35,604 nt of DNA, taken from contig DUOZ01000100.1 in NCBI GenBank assembly GCA_012838555.1, forward strand, positions 1-35,604, given 5' to 3'. The translations under genes were made by a program, and so were the position numbers. Positions within the stretch are counted from its first letter, which is position 1, and the number at the start of each line of letters is the position of its first letter. Under the pieces are notes generated by a model. The model did no database searches and had not been told where the DNA came from. It saw nothing but the letters and a program-made list of their open reading frames with translations. Of the stretch, positions 17,151 through 25,398 are shown one piece after another. This DNA is from a bacterium. Its GTDB lineage: Bacteria; Bacillota_I; Bacilli_A; RFN20; DUOZ01.

Positions 17151-18353
17151 TTAGGATAATTTTCTAATAATTGAGTGCTCTGCTAATTCAAAATCAACAT
17201 TAATATAATATAGTTTATCAGGTGTATTTGATATTTCTATCTTTTCACCTTCAAGTGTATAAATATCACCTAGATTAAACTTTCTAGTAATTCCACCTGG
17301 TGATAAAGTTTCAACTTCAATATTACTTGTGAAATAGTTGCGAGTTTTAATTAAAGCACGTCTATTCTCTTTATCATAACTTACAACAAACGCGATAAAG
17401 TCTTGATTTGGTTGCTTTGATTCATTTTCAAAAATTTGACCTTCATGAGTAACATCTCCACCAAAAAAACCACTACCCATCGCCCGATTTTCAAATCTAG
17501 ACATCTCTTGTTCATAATCTAGAAGTCGATTGTTACTAATTTGATAGTCACTTTCATAAATTTCATCTATTAATTTACGATAAAGACTAACAACAGTAGC
17601 AATATAATGATGAGATTTCATTCTTCCTTCAATCTTTAAACTATTGACGCCAATTCTAATTAAATCTTTAATATAATTAATTGACATTAAATCCTTTGAA
17701 GCAAATAAGAAATCCTCTTCACTTATTTTTTCCCCTTTATCTACTAAATCATAATGCCAACGACATGAATGTGCACATCCTCCACGATTAGCATCTCTAT
17801 TTGCCATATTATTAGATAAAACACATCTTCCAGAGAAAGCTGCACACATCCCTCCATGAATAAAGACTTCTAAAGCTACATCAGTATTATTTCTTAATTC
17901 TTCAATTTGATCTAAAGTTAATTCTCTAGCAAGAACAATTCGTTCTGCTCCAGCTTTTTTAAAGAATTCAATAGATGAAGTATTTGCAACTGATTGTTGA
18001 GTTGAGACATGGACTTCAAACTTACAACCTAATTTTCTAGCTGTGTCAATAATATGTAAAGAAGATACGATAATCGCATCAACACCAATTTTATCAAGTT
18101 CTAATAAATATTCTTCTAGACCTTCTAAGTCTTCATTTCTAGGATAGATATTAACAGTTATATAAACTTTTGAACCATGTTTATGAGCAAATTCTACCCC
18201 TTCTTTAATATCACTTAATTCAAAGTTACTTGCTTTAGCTCTTAAACTAAACTTTTTACCACCTATAAAAACAGCATCTGCTCCATATAAAACCGCAATT
18301 TTTAATTTCTCTAAATTACCAGCAGGTGCTAATAATTCTACTTTTTCTCTCAT
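17151..18353 (-). CDS. trhP2: U32-family tRNA hydroxylation protein TrhP2 (YrrO-like)
   Basis: A U32 'peptidase' family protein of 400 aa. It starts with LLAPAGNLEKLKIAVLYGADAV and has the family signature around ELEVFIHG-type sequence with GRC, followed by GGCAHSC. Four cysteines, C170, C177, C193 and C197, are spaced like the [4Fe-4S] ligands of this family. In Bacillus the YrrN/YrrO pair forms 5-hydroxyuridine at U34 of tRNAs using prephenate. Here the gene follows its partner after 12 bp, with an AAGGGG ribosome site. Annotation as a collagenase-type protease, common in databases, is probably wrong. Confidence 0.88.
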   Translation of the reverse strand: MREKVELLAPAGNLEKLKIAVLYGADAVFIGGKKFSLRAKASNFELSDIKEGVEFAHKHGSKVYITVNIYPRNEDLEGLEEYLLELDKIGVDAIIVSSLHIIDTARKLGCKFEVHVSTQQSVANTSSIEFFKKAGAERIVLARELTLDQIEELRNNTDVALEVFIHGGMCAAFSGRCVLSNNMANRDANRGGCAHSCRWHYDLVDKGEKISEEDFLFASKDLMSINYIKDLIRIGVNSLKIEGRMKSHHYIATVVSLYRKLIDEIYESDYQISNNRLLDYEQEMSRFENRAMGSGFFGGDVTHEGQIFENESKQPNQDFIAFVVSYDKENRRALIKTRNYFTSNIEVETLSPGGITRKFNLGDIYTLEGEKIEISNTPDKLYYINVDFELAEHSIIRKLS

Positions 18354-18365
18354 TTTAAAAACCCC

Positions 18366-19241
18366 TTACTTATAAATACCTGTTTGATGGTGTAAGAAGC
18401 CAGTTGTAAAATCAACTTCTTTAAATTCTTCTTCAATTAATTTTTGATAATCACCATCAATACCGTTTAAAATCTTCTTATAATAATCTAGTGCATTTTT
18501 AACATGTTCTTTACTTAAAAAGATACTATCGATAATAAACATCTTTAAATCACTATTAACAATTTCCTTAAAATCATTTAGTGAAGACATACATCCATGA
18601 CTAAAGATATACGAGCCATTTTCATCTTCATAAATCGGATAGTATTCATTTCTTTTTTGTTCCTTTAATTTAAGTGTTCTCTTATTTTGATATTCATATT
18701 CTTGATTATATTTTTCAAAAAAGTTACGTAAAATTTTTCTTTTTGAATAAAACATATGTAAATAACCATGAATTATCATACCAAGATTACCCTTAACTAA
18801 CTTTGATGTCGTAATAATGTCTTCAAGGGGTAGTTCCTTAGATAAAATTACACCTTTTAATCCTTGATTAACAAAAAACTCACAATCTTTATGATTAACC
18901 ATTTGCGTTTCACTAAAATAAACTAATTTATCCTTAATACCTAGTTGTTCCCCCATAGTTATAACTCCTAGATCGGAAAAAAAGATACCATCAACATCAA
19001 TACTTTTTAACCAACTTAAGTAATTAAATAAGCCGTCTAACTCATCCTGTAAGAAAATCTTATTAACTAAAATATATAAACGTTTCCCTCTTTTACTTAC
19101 GATATCTTTTATTTCTAACGTTTCTTCTTTTGAAAAAACTCTATTTGTACGAACCCCGTATTTGTTTCCAATTAGGAAACTATCTGCATCTAGATTTTTA
19201 ATTTCATCTATCGATGAAGTTATAACAATTAAATCTTTCAT
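18366..19241 (-). CDS. trhP1: U32-family partner protein TrhP1 (YrrN-like)
   Basis: A 291-residue shorter U32-family protein upstream of the cysteine-rich one, matching the size and order of YrrN before YrrO. Visible family features are LVNKIFLQDELDGL, VDGIFFSDLGV, and IIHGYLHMFYSKRKIL, where the larger member has IHGGMCAAFSGRC. It keeps only two cysteines (in HKDC and HGC), so it cannot hold the four-Cys cluster and probably acts as a partner or RNA-binding subunit. The ORF-track start is upstream; AAAGGGAGATG places the start at the ATG at 19241. Confidence 0.82.
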   Translation of the reverse strand: MKDLIVITSSIDEIKNLDADSFLIGNKYGVRTNRVFSKEETLEIKDIVSKRGKRLYILVNKIFLQDELDGLFNYLSWLKSIDVDGIFFSDLGVITMGEQLGIKDKLVYFSETQMVNHKDCEFFVNQGLKGVILSKELPLEDIITTSKLVKGNLGMIIHGYLHMFYSKRKILRNFFEKYNQEYEYQNKRTLKLKEQKRNEYYPIYEDENGSYIFSHGCMSSLNDFKEIVNSDLKMFIIDSIFLSKEHVKNALDYYKKILNGIDGDYQKLIEEEFKEVDFTTGFLHHQTGIYK

Positions 19242-19273
19242 ATAGTCATCTCCCTTTAAGGTCAACATTTATA

Positions 19274-19303
19274 ATTATAGCACCTACATATGCTTTCATC
19301 CAA
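19274..19303 (-). promoter_or_regulatory. trhP1-trhP2 promoter
   Basis: TTGGAT (19298-19303), an 18-bp spacer and a perfect TATAAT (19274-19279) on the minus strand, about 35-60 bp ahead of trhP1. It could drive the row trhP1-trhP2-typA-smr. Confidence 0.65.
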
Positions 19304-19430
19304 GAATTTTACCTTGTCTATGAAGATATATACCTCATTGACTTTAATAAATTTCTTTCTACTGTTATTATTTACTTATAAAGCCGATTTGACATATAAT
19401 AAGTAATGTGTTTGATTGGAGGATTTTTTT

Positions 19431-20357
19431 ATGATTAGTTATCGACGCTTAAAACCAACTCAATTTGAAGAATGGATTGACCATTGTGCTAATGTATTTG
19501 CAAGTAATGAAAATGAAATCGAACACTTTAGAGATTATTTTCGCCGTCACTTCTTAAATGATCCAGATCGAGATATATCTACAATCTTTGTAGCACTTGA
19601 TGATGATAAAATAGTTGGTTCAGTTAGATTATTTAAAAGAAAGATTTATTTAGATGGAAATATTATTGATGCAGGTGGCATTGGTGAAGTAGGTGTTAAT
19701 CCTAATTATCAAAAAAAAGGAATAGCTACTAATTTACTCAATTTAGCTTTTGAAGATATGCATAACTTAAATATTAACTTATCATTTTTATTTGCTTCTA
19801 GACATTCTTTTTATAATCGACTCGGTTATGAATTAGTGAGTTACAATTATTATAAAACCAAAGTTATTAAAAGCGAACAAAATGTTAAATACAAACTAGC
19901 TACGATGTTAGATTTTGAAACTTTAACTGATTTATATAATAATTATGCTTCTAAGTTAAATGGACCAATATATAGAAACTTATTTTATTTTGAAAACTGG
20001 GTTAAAGCCGAATTGAATGATATTTATCTTATTCTTAATGAAGATGATGAAACTGTCGGTTATATAAGCGGTTATACAAGAGATGATAGTTTGATAATTA
20101 AAGACTTTGCAATTAAAGATGGTTATAACTTTATAGATATTACTAATCATTTTGCATCTATTTATTTTAAAGATTATAACTATGTTAGTTACCCTTCAAT
20201 GCATTATACTCCTTCAACATATGAAGGAACTAGAGAAATTCCACACTTAATGATAAAAGTATTATCACCTTTAAGTGATAAAATTCAAAATACCAATGAC
20301 TTAAAAGATTATTTGTTAAATTCACGTTATGGTTATTACGAAACCGATAATTTCTAA
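19431..20357 (+). CDS. GNAT-family acetyltransferase with C-terminal extension
   Basis: A 308-residue cytoplasmic protein. The N-terminal GNAT domain (~1-145) has GGIGEVGVNPNYQKKGIATNLL, containing the acetyl-CoA pyrophosphate loop (QKKGIA), and ends with FYNRLGYE, the typical GNAT closing strand. Residues ~150-308 look like a second, degenerate GNAT or SCP2-like region as in Eis-type enzymes. The substrate (amine, antibiotic or protein) is unknown. TTGGAGGATTTTTTT is the ribosome site, so the start is the ATG at 19431, not the TTG in the track. A TATAAT box at 19395-19400 with TTACTT 17 bp upstream is its likely promoter. Stands alone between two terminators. Confidence 0.82.
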   Translation: MISYRRLKPTQFEEWIDHCANVFASNENEIEHFRDYFRRHFLNDPDRDISTIFVALDDDKIVGSVRLFKRKIYLDGNIIDAGGIGEVGVNPNYQKKGIATNLLNLAFEDMHNLNINLSFLFASRHSFYNRLGYELVSYNYYKTKVIKSEQNVKYKLATMLDFETLTDLYNNYASKLNGPIYRNLFYFENWVKAELNDIYLILNEDDETVGYISGYTRDDSLIIKDFAIKDGYNFIDITNHFASIYFKDYNYVSYPSMHYTPSTYEGTREIPHLMIKVLSPLSDKIQNTNDLKDYLLNSRYGYYETDNF

Positions 20358-20360
20358 GAA

Positions 20361-20394
20361 AAAAGGATTTCTACTCTTAAATAGAAATCCTTTT
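20361..20394. terminator. Bidirectional terminator after the GNAT gene
   Basis: AAAAGGATTTCTA-CTCTTAAA-TAGAAATCCTTTT, a perfect 13-bp stem with A and T runs, directly after the GNAT stop. Confidence 0.9.
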
Positions 20395-20401
20395 AATTGT
20401 T

Positions 20402-20426
20402 AAAAACCAAGTTGCCTTGGTCTTTT
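20402..20426 (-). terminator. darA terminator
   Basis: On the minus strand ACCAAG-GCAA-CTTGGT, a six-pair stem with a GNRA loop, followed by TTTTTAA. It lies 15 bp after the darA stop and next to the GNAT terminator. Confidence 0.85.
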
Positions 20427-20440
20427 TGTGTTATTAAATT

Positions 20441-20764
20441 TTAAACTTTTTCATAACGATCTACATCAATGACAAAAATGGTAGCCCCGCCAACTTGAAC
20501 ATCAATAAATTGGGATTGAATCATCCCAAACTCTTTAGATGAAATCACCGGCATTGGTTGGACTCTTTGTTTCGAATAGCTCTTAATAATTGAAATAACG
20601 TTATCAACTTCTTTTTCCTCAGTACCAATTAATAAAGTTGTATTTCCTGATTTAAGGAAACCACCTGTTGTTGATAACTTGGTAACTGAATACTTGGCTT
20701 CTATTAATGCTTGAATCAGTAACGTACTATCATCATTAGAAACAATTGCAAAAACAAGTTTCAT
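20441..20764 (-). CDS. darA: Cyclic-di-AMP receptor DarA (PII-like, PstA/YaaQ)
   Basis: A 107-residue PII-like trimer subunit that binds c-di-AMP in the cytoplasm. The highly conserved TKLSTTGGFLKSGNTTLLIG stretch and the C-terminal VGGATIFVIDVDRYEK match Bacillus YaaQ almost residue for residue. Its presence implies c-di-AMP signalling in this organism, usually tied to potassium, osmolyte and wall control. Monocistronic here, with its own terminator; a weak TATAAT at about 20794-20799 may be its -10. AGGTGATG is the ribosome site. Confidence 0.95.
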   Translation of the reverse strand: MKLVFAIVSNDDSTLLIQALIEAKYSVTKLSTTGGFLKSGNTTLLIGTEEKEVDNVISIIKSYSKQRVQPMPVISSKEFGMIQSQFIDVQVGGATIFVIDVDRYEKV

Positions 20765-20826
20765 AACATCACCTACTTTAGTATTAATATATTAGCAGTT
20801 TTTGGAAATTATATCAACTTGTGCAT

Positions 20827-20865
20827 TAAAAAACCTTTTATAGATTCTAACTTTCTATAAAAGGT
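20827..20865 (-). terminator. Terminator after the DUF1540 gene
   Basis: On the minus strand ACCTTTTATAGA-AAGTTAGAA-TCTATAAAAGGT, a perfect 12-bp stem, followed by TTTTT. Confidence 0.9.
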
Positions 20866-20888
20866 AATTAACATTAAAGTTCATCTAA

Positions 20889-21224
20889 CTATCGAGGTTG
20901 GAAAGTATGACAATGACTTTCATCAAGGTTATTTTCACTTCTAGAATCAATAATTACTTTTTCAGCTTCACATCTTTTATACTTATTAAACACACACTTA
21001 TCTACTTCACAAGCGATTCCAGTGTAAACATATTTATCAATTGATAAATCATATGCAGCTTCAATATTCCAAGTTCTAAATCCTTTGTCATAATAACTTG
21101 AACAAAAAGTATTTGGTCTTAATAACTTTCGTTTATCCATTTTTACAAAAATAACACCTTTATGACAATTAGATGCTTGATTATATAAACAACTATAAAC
21201 TCGACATTCAACTCTATTTTCCAT
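20889..21224 (-). CDS. Tandem DUF1540 cysteine-rich protein
   Basis: A 111-residue protein with two copies of a DUF1540-type module. Each has CxxxxC then seven residues then C: CRVYSC-LYNQASN-C and CEVDKC-VFNKYKR-C. Each is closed by a later Cys (NTFCSS and ESHCHTFQ). Eight regularly placed cysteines suggest two small metal-binding (probably zinc) knots, but no function is established for the family. GGAGGATTAGTG fits the ATG at 21224 (MENRVEC); the track start lies upstream. It follows the GH30 gene by 75 bp with no clear terminator between, so it may be partly co-expressed with it. Confidence 0.75.
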   Translation of the reverse strand: MENRVECRVYSCLYNQASNCHKGVIFVKMDKRKLLRPNTFCSSYYDKGFRTWNIEAAYDLSIDKYVYTGIACEVDKCVFNKYKRCEAEKVIIDSRSENNLDESHCHTFQPR

Positions 21225-21299
21225 CACTAATCCTCCATTCATCTCTATTATTAGCCTTATAGTTAAGGATAATACAATAAATGGAGGTGGATGAATTTG

Positions 21300-22631
21300 C
21301 TATTTTTTAATTAACATTGATGTATGAGATAATCTCGGAGCGACATAATTAATAATTTCATCATTAATTATTATTTGCATTTTTACATCATAAACATTAT
21401 TATTTGAAAAAATTAAACCAATGCTTCCATCTTTGTTTTTAAATGCTACAGATTGGATTACATCATCATAATTTGAATCTACTCTAACAGCATTAGGACG
21501 TGCTACTTTTGAGAAATGTCCTAAAACAAAGTAATCAACACGGTTAAAAATAACTCTTTTTTCACTTTGAGAAATTGTAACTAAACCATGACATGTACTT
21601 TTTCCAAAACCCGGAACAAACGGACCATTATTTTCATCAAGAGCGATATTCCACAAAACATAACTTCTTGACCAGTTGCGGAAAACATCGATTCCCGTTT
21701 TAATCATACTACTTAATGGATTATGGACCCATTCTCCACCGCTAGATTCACTAAAATGAACTTCTTTAGTTGGATATAATTCATGAAGTTTTGATTGCGA
21801 ACTGACATGTCCACCATAAACATGCCAAGCAATTCCATCAACTTCATCATTAGCAAGTTTTAAGACTGCTTCAGGGTACTCATAATAATCCCAGTTATGG
21901 TCATAACATAAAATCTTAGTTTTAAGATTATTATTTTTAAAAGCTGGATATAAATGATATTTAATAAAATGAGCTTGTTCAACTGGTGTCATTTTCATTC
22001 CTGGATAATGACCAGGAGAATAATCAGGTTCATTTTGGACACTTATATAATCAATATCTAAACCATGCTTTTCATATTCTTTAATAAATTTAACAAAATA
22101 ATTAGCATACACATCATAACATTTATATCTTAAACTTCCTCCTATGGTTGAATCACTAGTTTTCATCCATCCAGGAGGACTCCAAGGAGTTGCCATTAAT
22201 TTTATTTCAGGATTAATTTCTTTAGCCCATCTAGTTAAAGGAATAATATCCTTTTCATCATGAGCTATGCTAAATTTCTTTAAATCAAAATCTTCTTCTT
22301 TTTTATTTAAATCATTATAAGTATAGAAATCTCTAGCAAAATCAGAAGCTCCCATTGGGTTTCGAATAAACGATAATCCTATACCTTCATTAACATCAAA
22401 CAACTTCATCATGAAGTCTTTTCTGTCTGCTTCATTTAAGACTTGATTAACTAAATAAGCGCTAGAATCAGTAAAAGAAGCCCCACAGCCATCGATTGTT
22501 TGATATTCTTTACTTAAATCTATTTTTAATTGATATGAATTGCCATCAATTGTACTATCAAAGCTAGTAACATCATTAACTTGTTTTAATAAATTATCAT
22601 TTTTTGAAACATAAACATCTACTTTTTTCAT
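21300..22631 (-). CDS. GH30 glycoside hydrolase, probable beta-1,6-glucanase
   Basis: A 443-residue retaining glycosidase of family GH30. QTIDGCGASFTDSSAYL is the family start motif; the acid/base Glu lies in SVQNEPD (E201), the nucleophile in HFSESSGG (E295), and LMATPWSPPGWMKT is typical. The (beta/alpha)8 barrel is followed by a short beta domain (~385-443). There is no signal peptide, so it should act in the cytoplasm on imported oligosaccharides. GH30 subfamilies include endo-beta-1,6-glucanases and glucosylceramidases; the GH16/GH17 company favours side-chain removal from laminarin-type glucans. Its start is 2 bp from the oxidoreductase stop, so the two are coupled. Confidence 0.88.
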   Translation of the reverse strand: MKKVDVYVSKNDNLLKQVNDVTSFDSTIDGNSYQLKIDLSKEYQTIDGCGASFTDSSAYLVNQVLNEADRKDFMMKLFDVNEGIGLSFIRNPMGASDFARDFYTYNDLNKKEEDFDLKKFSIAHDEKDIIPLTRWAKEINPEIKLMATPWSPPGWMKTSDSTIGGSLRYKCYDVYANYFVKFIKEYEKHGLDIDYISVQNEPDYSPGHYPGMKMTPVEQAHFIKYHLYPAFKNNNLKTKILCYDHNWDYYEYPEAVLKLANDEVDGIAWHVYGGHVSSQSKLHELYPTKEVHFSESSGGEWVHNPLSSMIKTGIDVFRNWSRSYVLWNIALDENNGPFVPGFGKSTCHGLVTISQSEKRVIFNRVDYFVLGHFSKVARPNAVRVDSNYDDVIQSVAFKNKDGSIGLIFSNNNVYDVKMQIIINDEIINYVAPRLSHTSMLIKK

Positions 22632-22632
22632 G

Positions 22633-23604
22633 TTACACCTCGTTATTCCATTTATTTACTAATGAATACATAATTTCCATAACTTTTAAACTTATTTGAT
22701 GAGTCATTACATCACTTTCTTTAAGCCCCTTATTAATTAAATCAACAAAATGACCGACTTGATATTTAAACTCATTAGATGCATCTCCAGTTATGATTTT
22801 TGTTTCTCTTCCATCATAATAATCAATAAAAGCTTTTGAAGCTACCCAGAATTCTGGAATAAAAATTTTACCTTTTGTTCCATAAATATAAACACCTTGA
22901 TATGTGTTTACCTCAATTCCACCTCGAATATTAGCGATGACTCCATTTTCAAATTGTAATATAACACTTGCAAGAGAATCTGCACCTGTAGGAGCCTTTT
23001 TAGCATATCCACAATAATCTTTAACTTCACTATCAATAAAGAATAAAGATATAAATAAAGGATAAACTCCTACATCGTACAAGGCTCCTCCACCATTACC
23101 TTTAATAAAATGGAAATGGTCATATCTAGGACCTCCATTATAGGTAAACGATCCTTCTAGAGTAATGATATCTCCAATTTCACCTTGATCAATTAACTTT
23201 TTCACTGCGATATTAACTGGTATAAAAGGAGATTTCATCGCTTCCATCAATAAAAGACCTTTTTCTTTAGCAATTTTAATTAATTGTTTTAATTCATCGA
23301 CATCTACAGTAAAAGGTTTTTCACATATAACATGTTTTCCTTTTTCTAAGGCTAATTTTGTATTAGGAAAATGCATGAATGGAGGAGTAGCAACATAAAT
23401 AGCATCTACTTCCTTGTTATTTAAGCATTCTTCATAATCATCATAAGCATATTTAAGATTGTATTTACTTGCGAAACTTTCTGCTCTTTCTTTGCTTCTA
23501 GAAACGATTGCAATTACTTCAGCATTATCAAGTTCATTTATACCATTCATAAAAGAATGTGCGATGGTACCTGGACCAATAATAGCAAATTTAACTTTTT
23601 TCAT
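22633..23604 (-). CDS. Gfo/Idh/MocA-family NAD(P)-dependent oxidoreductase
   Basis: A 323-residue cytoplasmic dehydrogenase. The N-terminal Rossmann fold has AIIGPGTIAHSF, then YVATPPFMH and the family motif CEKPF (lysine of EKP). The C-terminal alpha/beta domain has GGGALYDVGVYPLF. Members act on sugars, inositols or sugar derivatives such as xylose, glucose or 3-keto-glucosides. Coupled to GH30, it probably handles a product of that enzyme, but the substrate is not predictable. The ORF-track start adds 14 residues; AGAGGTG supports the ATG at 23604. It sits right behind a terminator-like hairpin, with no room for a separate promoter. Confidence 0.88.
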   Translation of the reverse strand: MKKVKFAIIGPGTIAHSFMNGINELDNAEVIAIVSRSKERAESFASKYNLKYAYDDYEECLNNKEVDAIYVATPPFMHFPNTKLALEKGKHVICEKPFTVDVDELKQLIKIAKEKGLLLMEAMKSPFIPVNIAVKKLIDQGEIGDIITLEGSFTYNGGPRYDHFHFIKGNGGGALYDVGVYPLFISLFFIDSEVKDYCGYAKKAPTGADSLASVILQFENGVIANIRGGIEVNTYQGVYIYGTKGKIFIPEFWVASKAFIDYYDGRETKIITGDASNEFKYQVGHFVDLINKGLKESDVMTHQISLKVMEIMYSLVNKWNNEV

Positions 23605-23621
23605 TTTACACCTCTTATTAG

Positions 23622-23649
23622 AAAAAAGAAGTGCAGAGACCTGCACTCC
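23622..23649 (-). terminator. Intra-operon terminator/attenuator between lipoprotein and oxidoreductase
   Basis: On the minus strand AGTGCAG-GTCT-CTGCACT (7 perfect pairs plus a further G-C beyond one mismatch) is followed by TTCTTTTTTC. The next ATG is only about 20 bp beyond. It would end most transcripts after the lipoprotein gene and let a fraction reach the oxidoreductase and GH30. Confidence 0.8.
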
Positions 23650-23671
23650 TTTTAATTATTATTTTTTCGTT

Positions 23672-25258
23672 TTATACTTCTTCAACTACTCTAACAAACC
23701 TGAAATCATAGAACTCAATCTTTCCAAGATCGTTTGCTCCACCGCCGAAGTTACCAAATTGAACTGAGAATTTATATCTTTCGCCAGCTGCTACAAATGC
23801 AGGGTCAAGTGAAACTTCATTTTCTCCAGCTTCTAATTCGAAGACTTGATCATTCATCTTGAAACTTCTAGCATTTTCAACGTTAACTTTAAATTTAACA
23901 ACATAGTATCCATCAAAGAACATTGCTGCTGAGTAGTAGAACCATTGTAAGGACCAATCATTATCTCCAGATTCTTTAACATCAAATGATAGTTTACCAT
24001 CTTTAATTTCAGCATCTGCACTAGATAGAGCACCACAGCCCCAACCTAAATCTGCAACATACCAGAAATTAATTCTGCCATCAGGAAGTAATTCTTGTTC
24101 ACCTTGGCCAACATTTAATGTTTCATTATTGATTAATGGGTTACCGAAGTAATCAAATAATTCATCAATTACTACATCATCGATAGTAACAGTATGTTCA
24201 CCTTGAGGAGCTGTATCTCCAAGTTTACCTAACATGAAGCCAATTTGAACTGGTTGAGTTAAGTTATAAGAGACTAAGAATTCAGCTTCATAAACTTTAG
24301 TTTCTTCATCAAGTTCTGCAACTACTGTGCATAGTCCATACCAGCTATTAACTTCTTGGATTCTAAGTTCGATTGTTCTAGCAAGAGTTGAACTAGCTTT
24401 GAAGCTAACTTTATAACGTTTACCAGTAACAATTGGAACTTCACCTTGAGTTAATTGAGGTTCATGAGCTGCTCCACTACCAGAAACATCCATTGTCATG
24501 ACAAGTCCATTTTCATTGATTACATAATCAAATTTAGAAGAACCATTAGTACTTAAGCCCCAGTCTGTTAATTCTTCACCCTCGAATGAACCATTTTTAA
24601 GAATGTTAACAACTTGATCTGGGTCAATAACTTCAACTTTTCTTGTAACAACTGCATCTGGTATATCATAGTAATCTTTTACTTCATACTTAACTTCACA
24701 AACTTTAATTTCTGAGGTATCTAGTTTACCATCTGTAATTGTACAATTAACTTCAGTTACAGTTAATAATTCAGTTAAATCACGGCCATTGTCACCAGCT
24801 GCTGTAACGCCAGCATTAACATCAAATTCTTCACCAATTACGACAGCCGTATCATTAGCGCCAGAAATAATAATTTCTGTCATACCTTCAACAAATTTGA
24901 ATTCTTTTTGCGCTCTTAAGATTTTTCCGCCAAAAGATACTTTGTAGTCAACAACACATACATAAGGTTCCGCTAGATATTCTGCTTTAGCATCATCAGT
25001 TAGTGATAAAATATCTTTATCGTCGATTTGGCAACCTTCGGTTTTTGTTGTTGCTTCAACTTTAGTAATGTAGTTATTACCAGCTGAATCCATAGCGGTA
25101 ATTGAAGCTTTTGAATTAATTTGATCAAATACTTTGACTTCTCTTGTTTCGTCCATTCCACCCCAACTAAAAGTTGCAGGTTCAGCACATGAAACAACTT
25201 GAAGCATAATCGCTAGTGCTGCGACTAGAGAGAATTTTTTAAAGTTACTTTTCTTCAT
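23672..25258 (-). CDS. Surface carbohydrate-binding lipoprotein (CBM4_9-like)
   Basis: A 528-residue lipoprotein: signal MKKSNFKKFSLVAALAIMLQVVSC with Cys24. Residues ~35-210 look like two bacterial Ig-like beta domains, each closed by repeated K-V-E/D strands and containing paired cysteines. Around 217-365 NILKNGSFEG...DWGL, the R-Y-K-V-S-F-K-A strand and TVTIDDVVIDE are typical of a CBM4_9 fold; many CBM4 modules bind beta-1,3-glucan. The last ~150 residues, rich in Trp, Tyr and Phe, resemble another jelly-roll binding domain. No catalytic motif is seen. It probably captures glucan at the cell surface, like an SGBP of Bacteroidota. First gene of a unit reading into the oxidoreductase and GH30. 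Confidence 0.75.
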   Translation of the reverse strand: MKKSNFKKFSLVAALAIMLQVVSCAEPATFSWGGMDETREVKVFDQINSKASITAMDSAGNNYITKVEATTKTEGCQIDDKDILSLTDDAKAEYLAEPYVCVVDYKVSFGGKILRAQKEFKFVEGMTEIIISGANDTAVVIGEEFDVNAGVTAAGDNGRDLTELLTVTEVNCTITDGKLDTSEIKVCEVKYEVKDYYDIPDAVVTRKVEVIDPDQVVNILKNGSFEGEELTDWGLSTNGSSKFDYVINENGLVMTMDVSGSGAAHEPQLTQGEVPIVTGKRYKVSFKASSTLARTIELRIQEVNSWYGLCTVVAELDEETKVYEAEFLVSYNLTQPVQIGFMLGKLGDTAPQGEHTVTIDDVVIDELFDYFGNPLINNETLNVGQGEQELLPDGRINFWYVADLGWGCGALSSADAEIKDGKLSFDVKESGDNDWSLQWFYYSAAMFFDGYYVVKFKVNVENARSFKMNDQVFELEAGENEVSLDPAFVAAGERYKFSVQFGNFGGGANDLGKIEFYDFRFVRVVEEV

Positions 25259-25285
25259 ATCTATTTCCTCCGTTCGTCTATTTAT

Positions 25286-25324
25286 ATTATACTATAACTT
25301 TTTTAATTGTAAAGCGCTTTCGTG
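25286..25324 (-). promoter_or_regulatory. Promoter of the binding-lipoprotein gene with cre-like operator
   Basis: TTTACA (25308-25313), 16 bp and TATAAT (25286-25291) on the minus strand. A 10-bp perfect palindrome AAAGCGCTTT (25311-25320) overlaps the -35, with the same core as at the GH16 promoter. A GGAGGAAAT ribosome site precedes the ATG at 25258. Confidence 0.78.
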
Positions 25325-25359
25325 AAATTTAAATTGAAACCTAAAACCTATTCTTTGAT

Positions 25360-25389
25360 AAAAAAAAGCCTTATTATTTCAGGCTTTTT
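25360..25389 (-). terminator. Terminator after GH17 gene
   Basis: On the minus strand AAAGCCT-GAAATAATA-AGGCTTT followed by five or more T residues, starting 10 bp after the GH17 stop. It ends the exporter-GH17 operon ahead of the lipoprotein promoter. Confidence 0.88.
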
Positions 25390-25398
25390 CTTATCTAT

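Noticed and set aside
17151-18353. Reading the U32 protein as a collagenase-type protease
   Set aside because: The two-gene arrangement with a short Cys-poor partner and the four-Cys cluster fit the tRNA-hydroxylation TrhP branch better.
23459-23767. Plus-strand 102-aa ORF
   Set aside because: Spans the oxidoreductase start, the terminator and the lipoprotein end in antisense; explained by those features.
23854-25197. Two minus-strand ORFs (60 and 65 aa) inside the binding lipoprotein gene
   Set aside because: Out-of-frame readings of a well-supported coding sequence, with no start signals.
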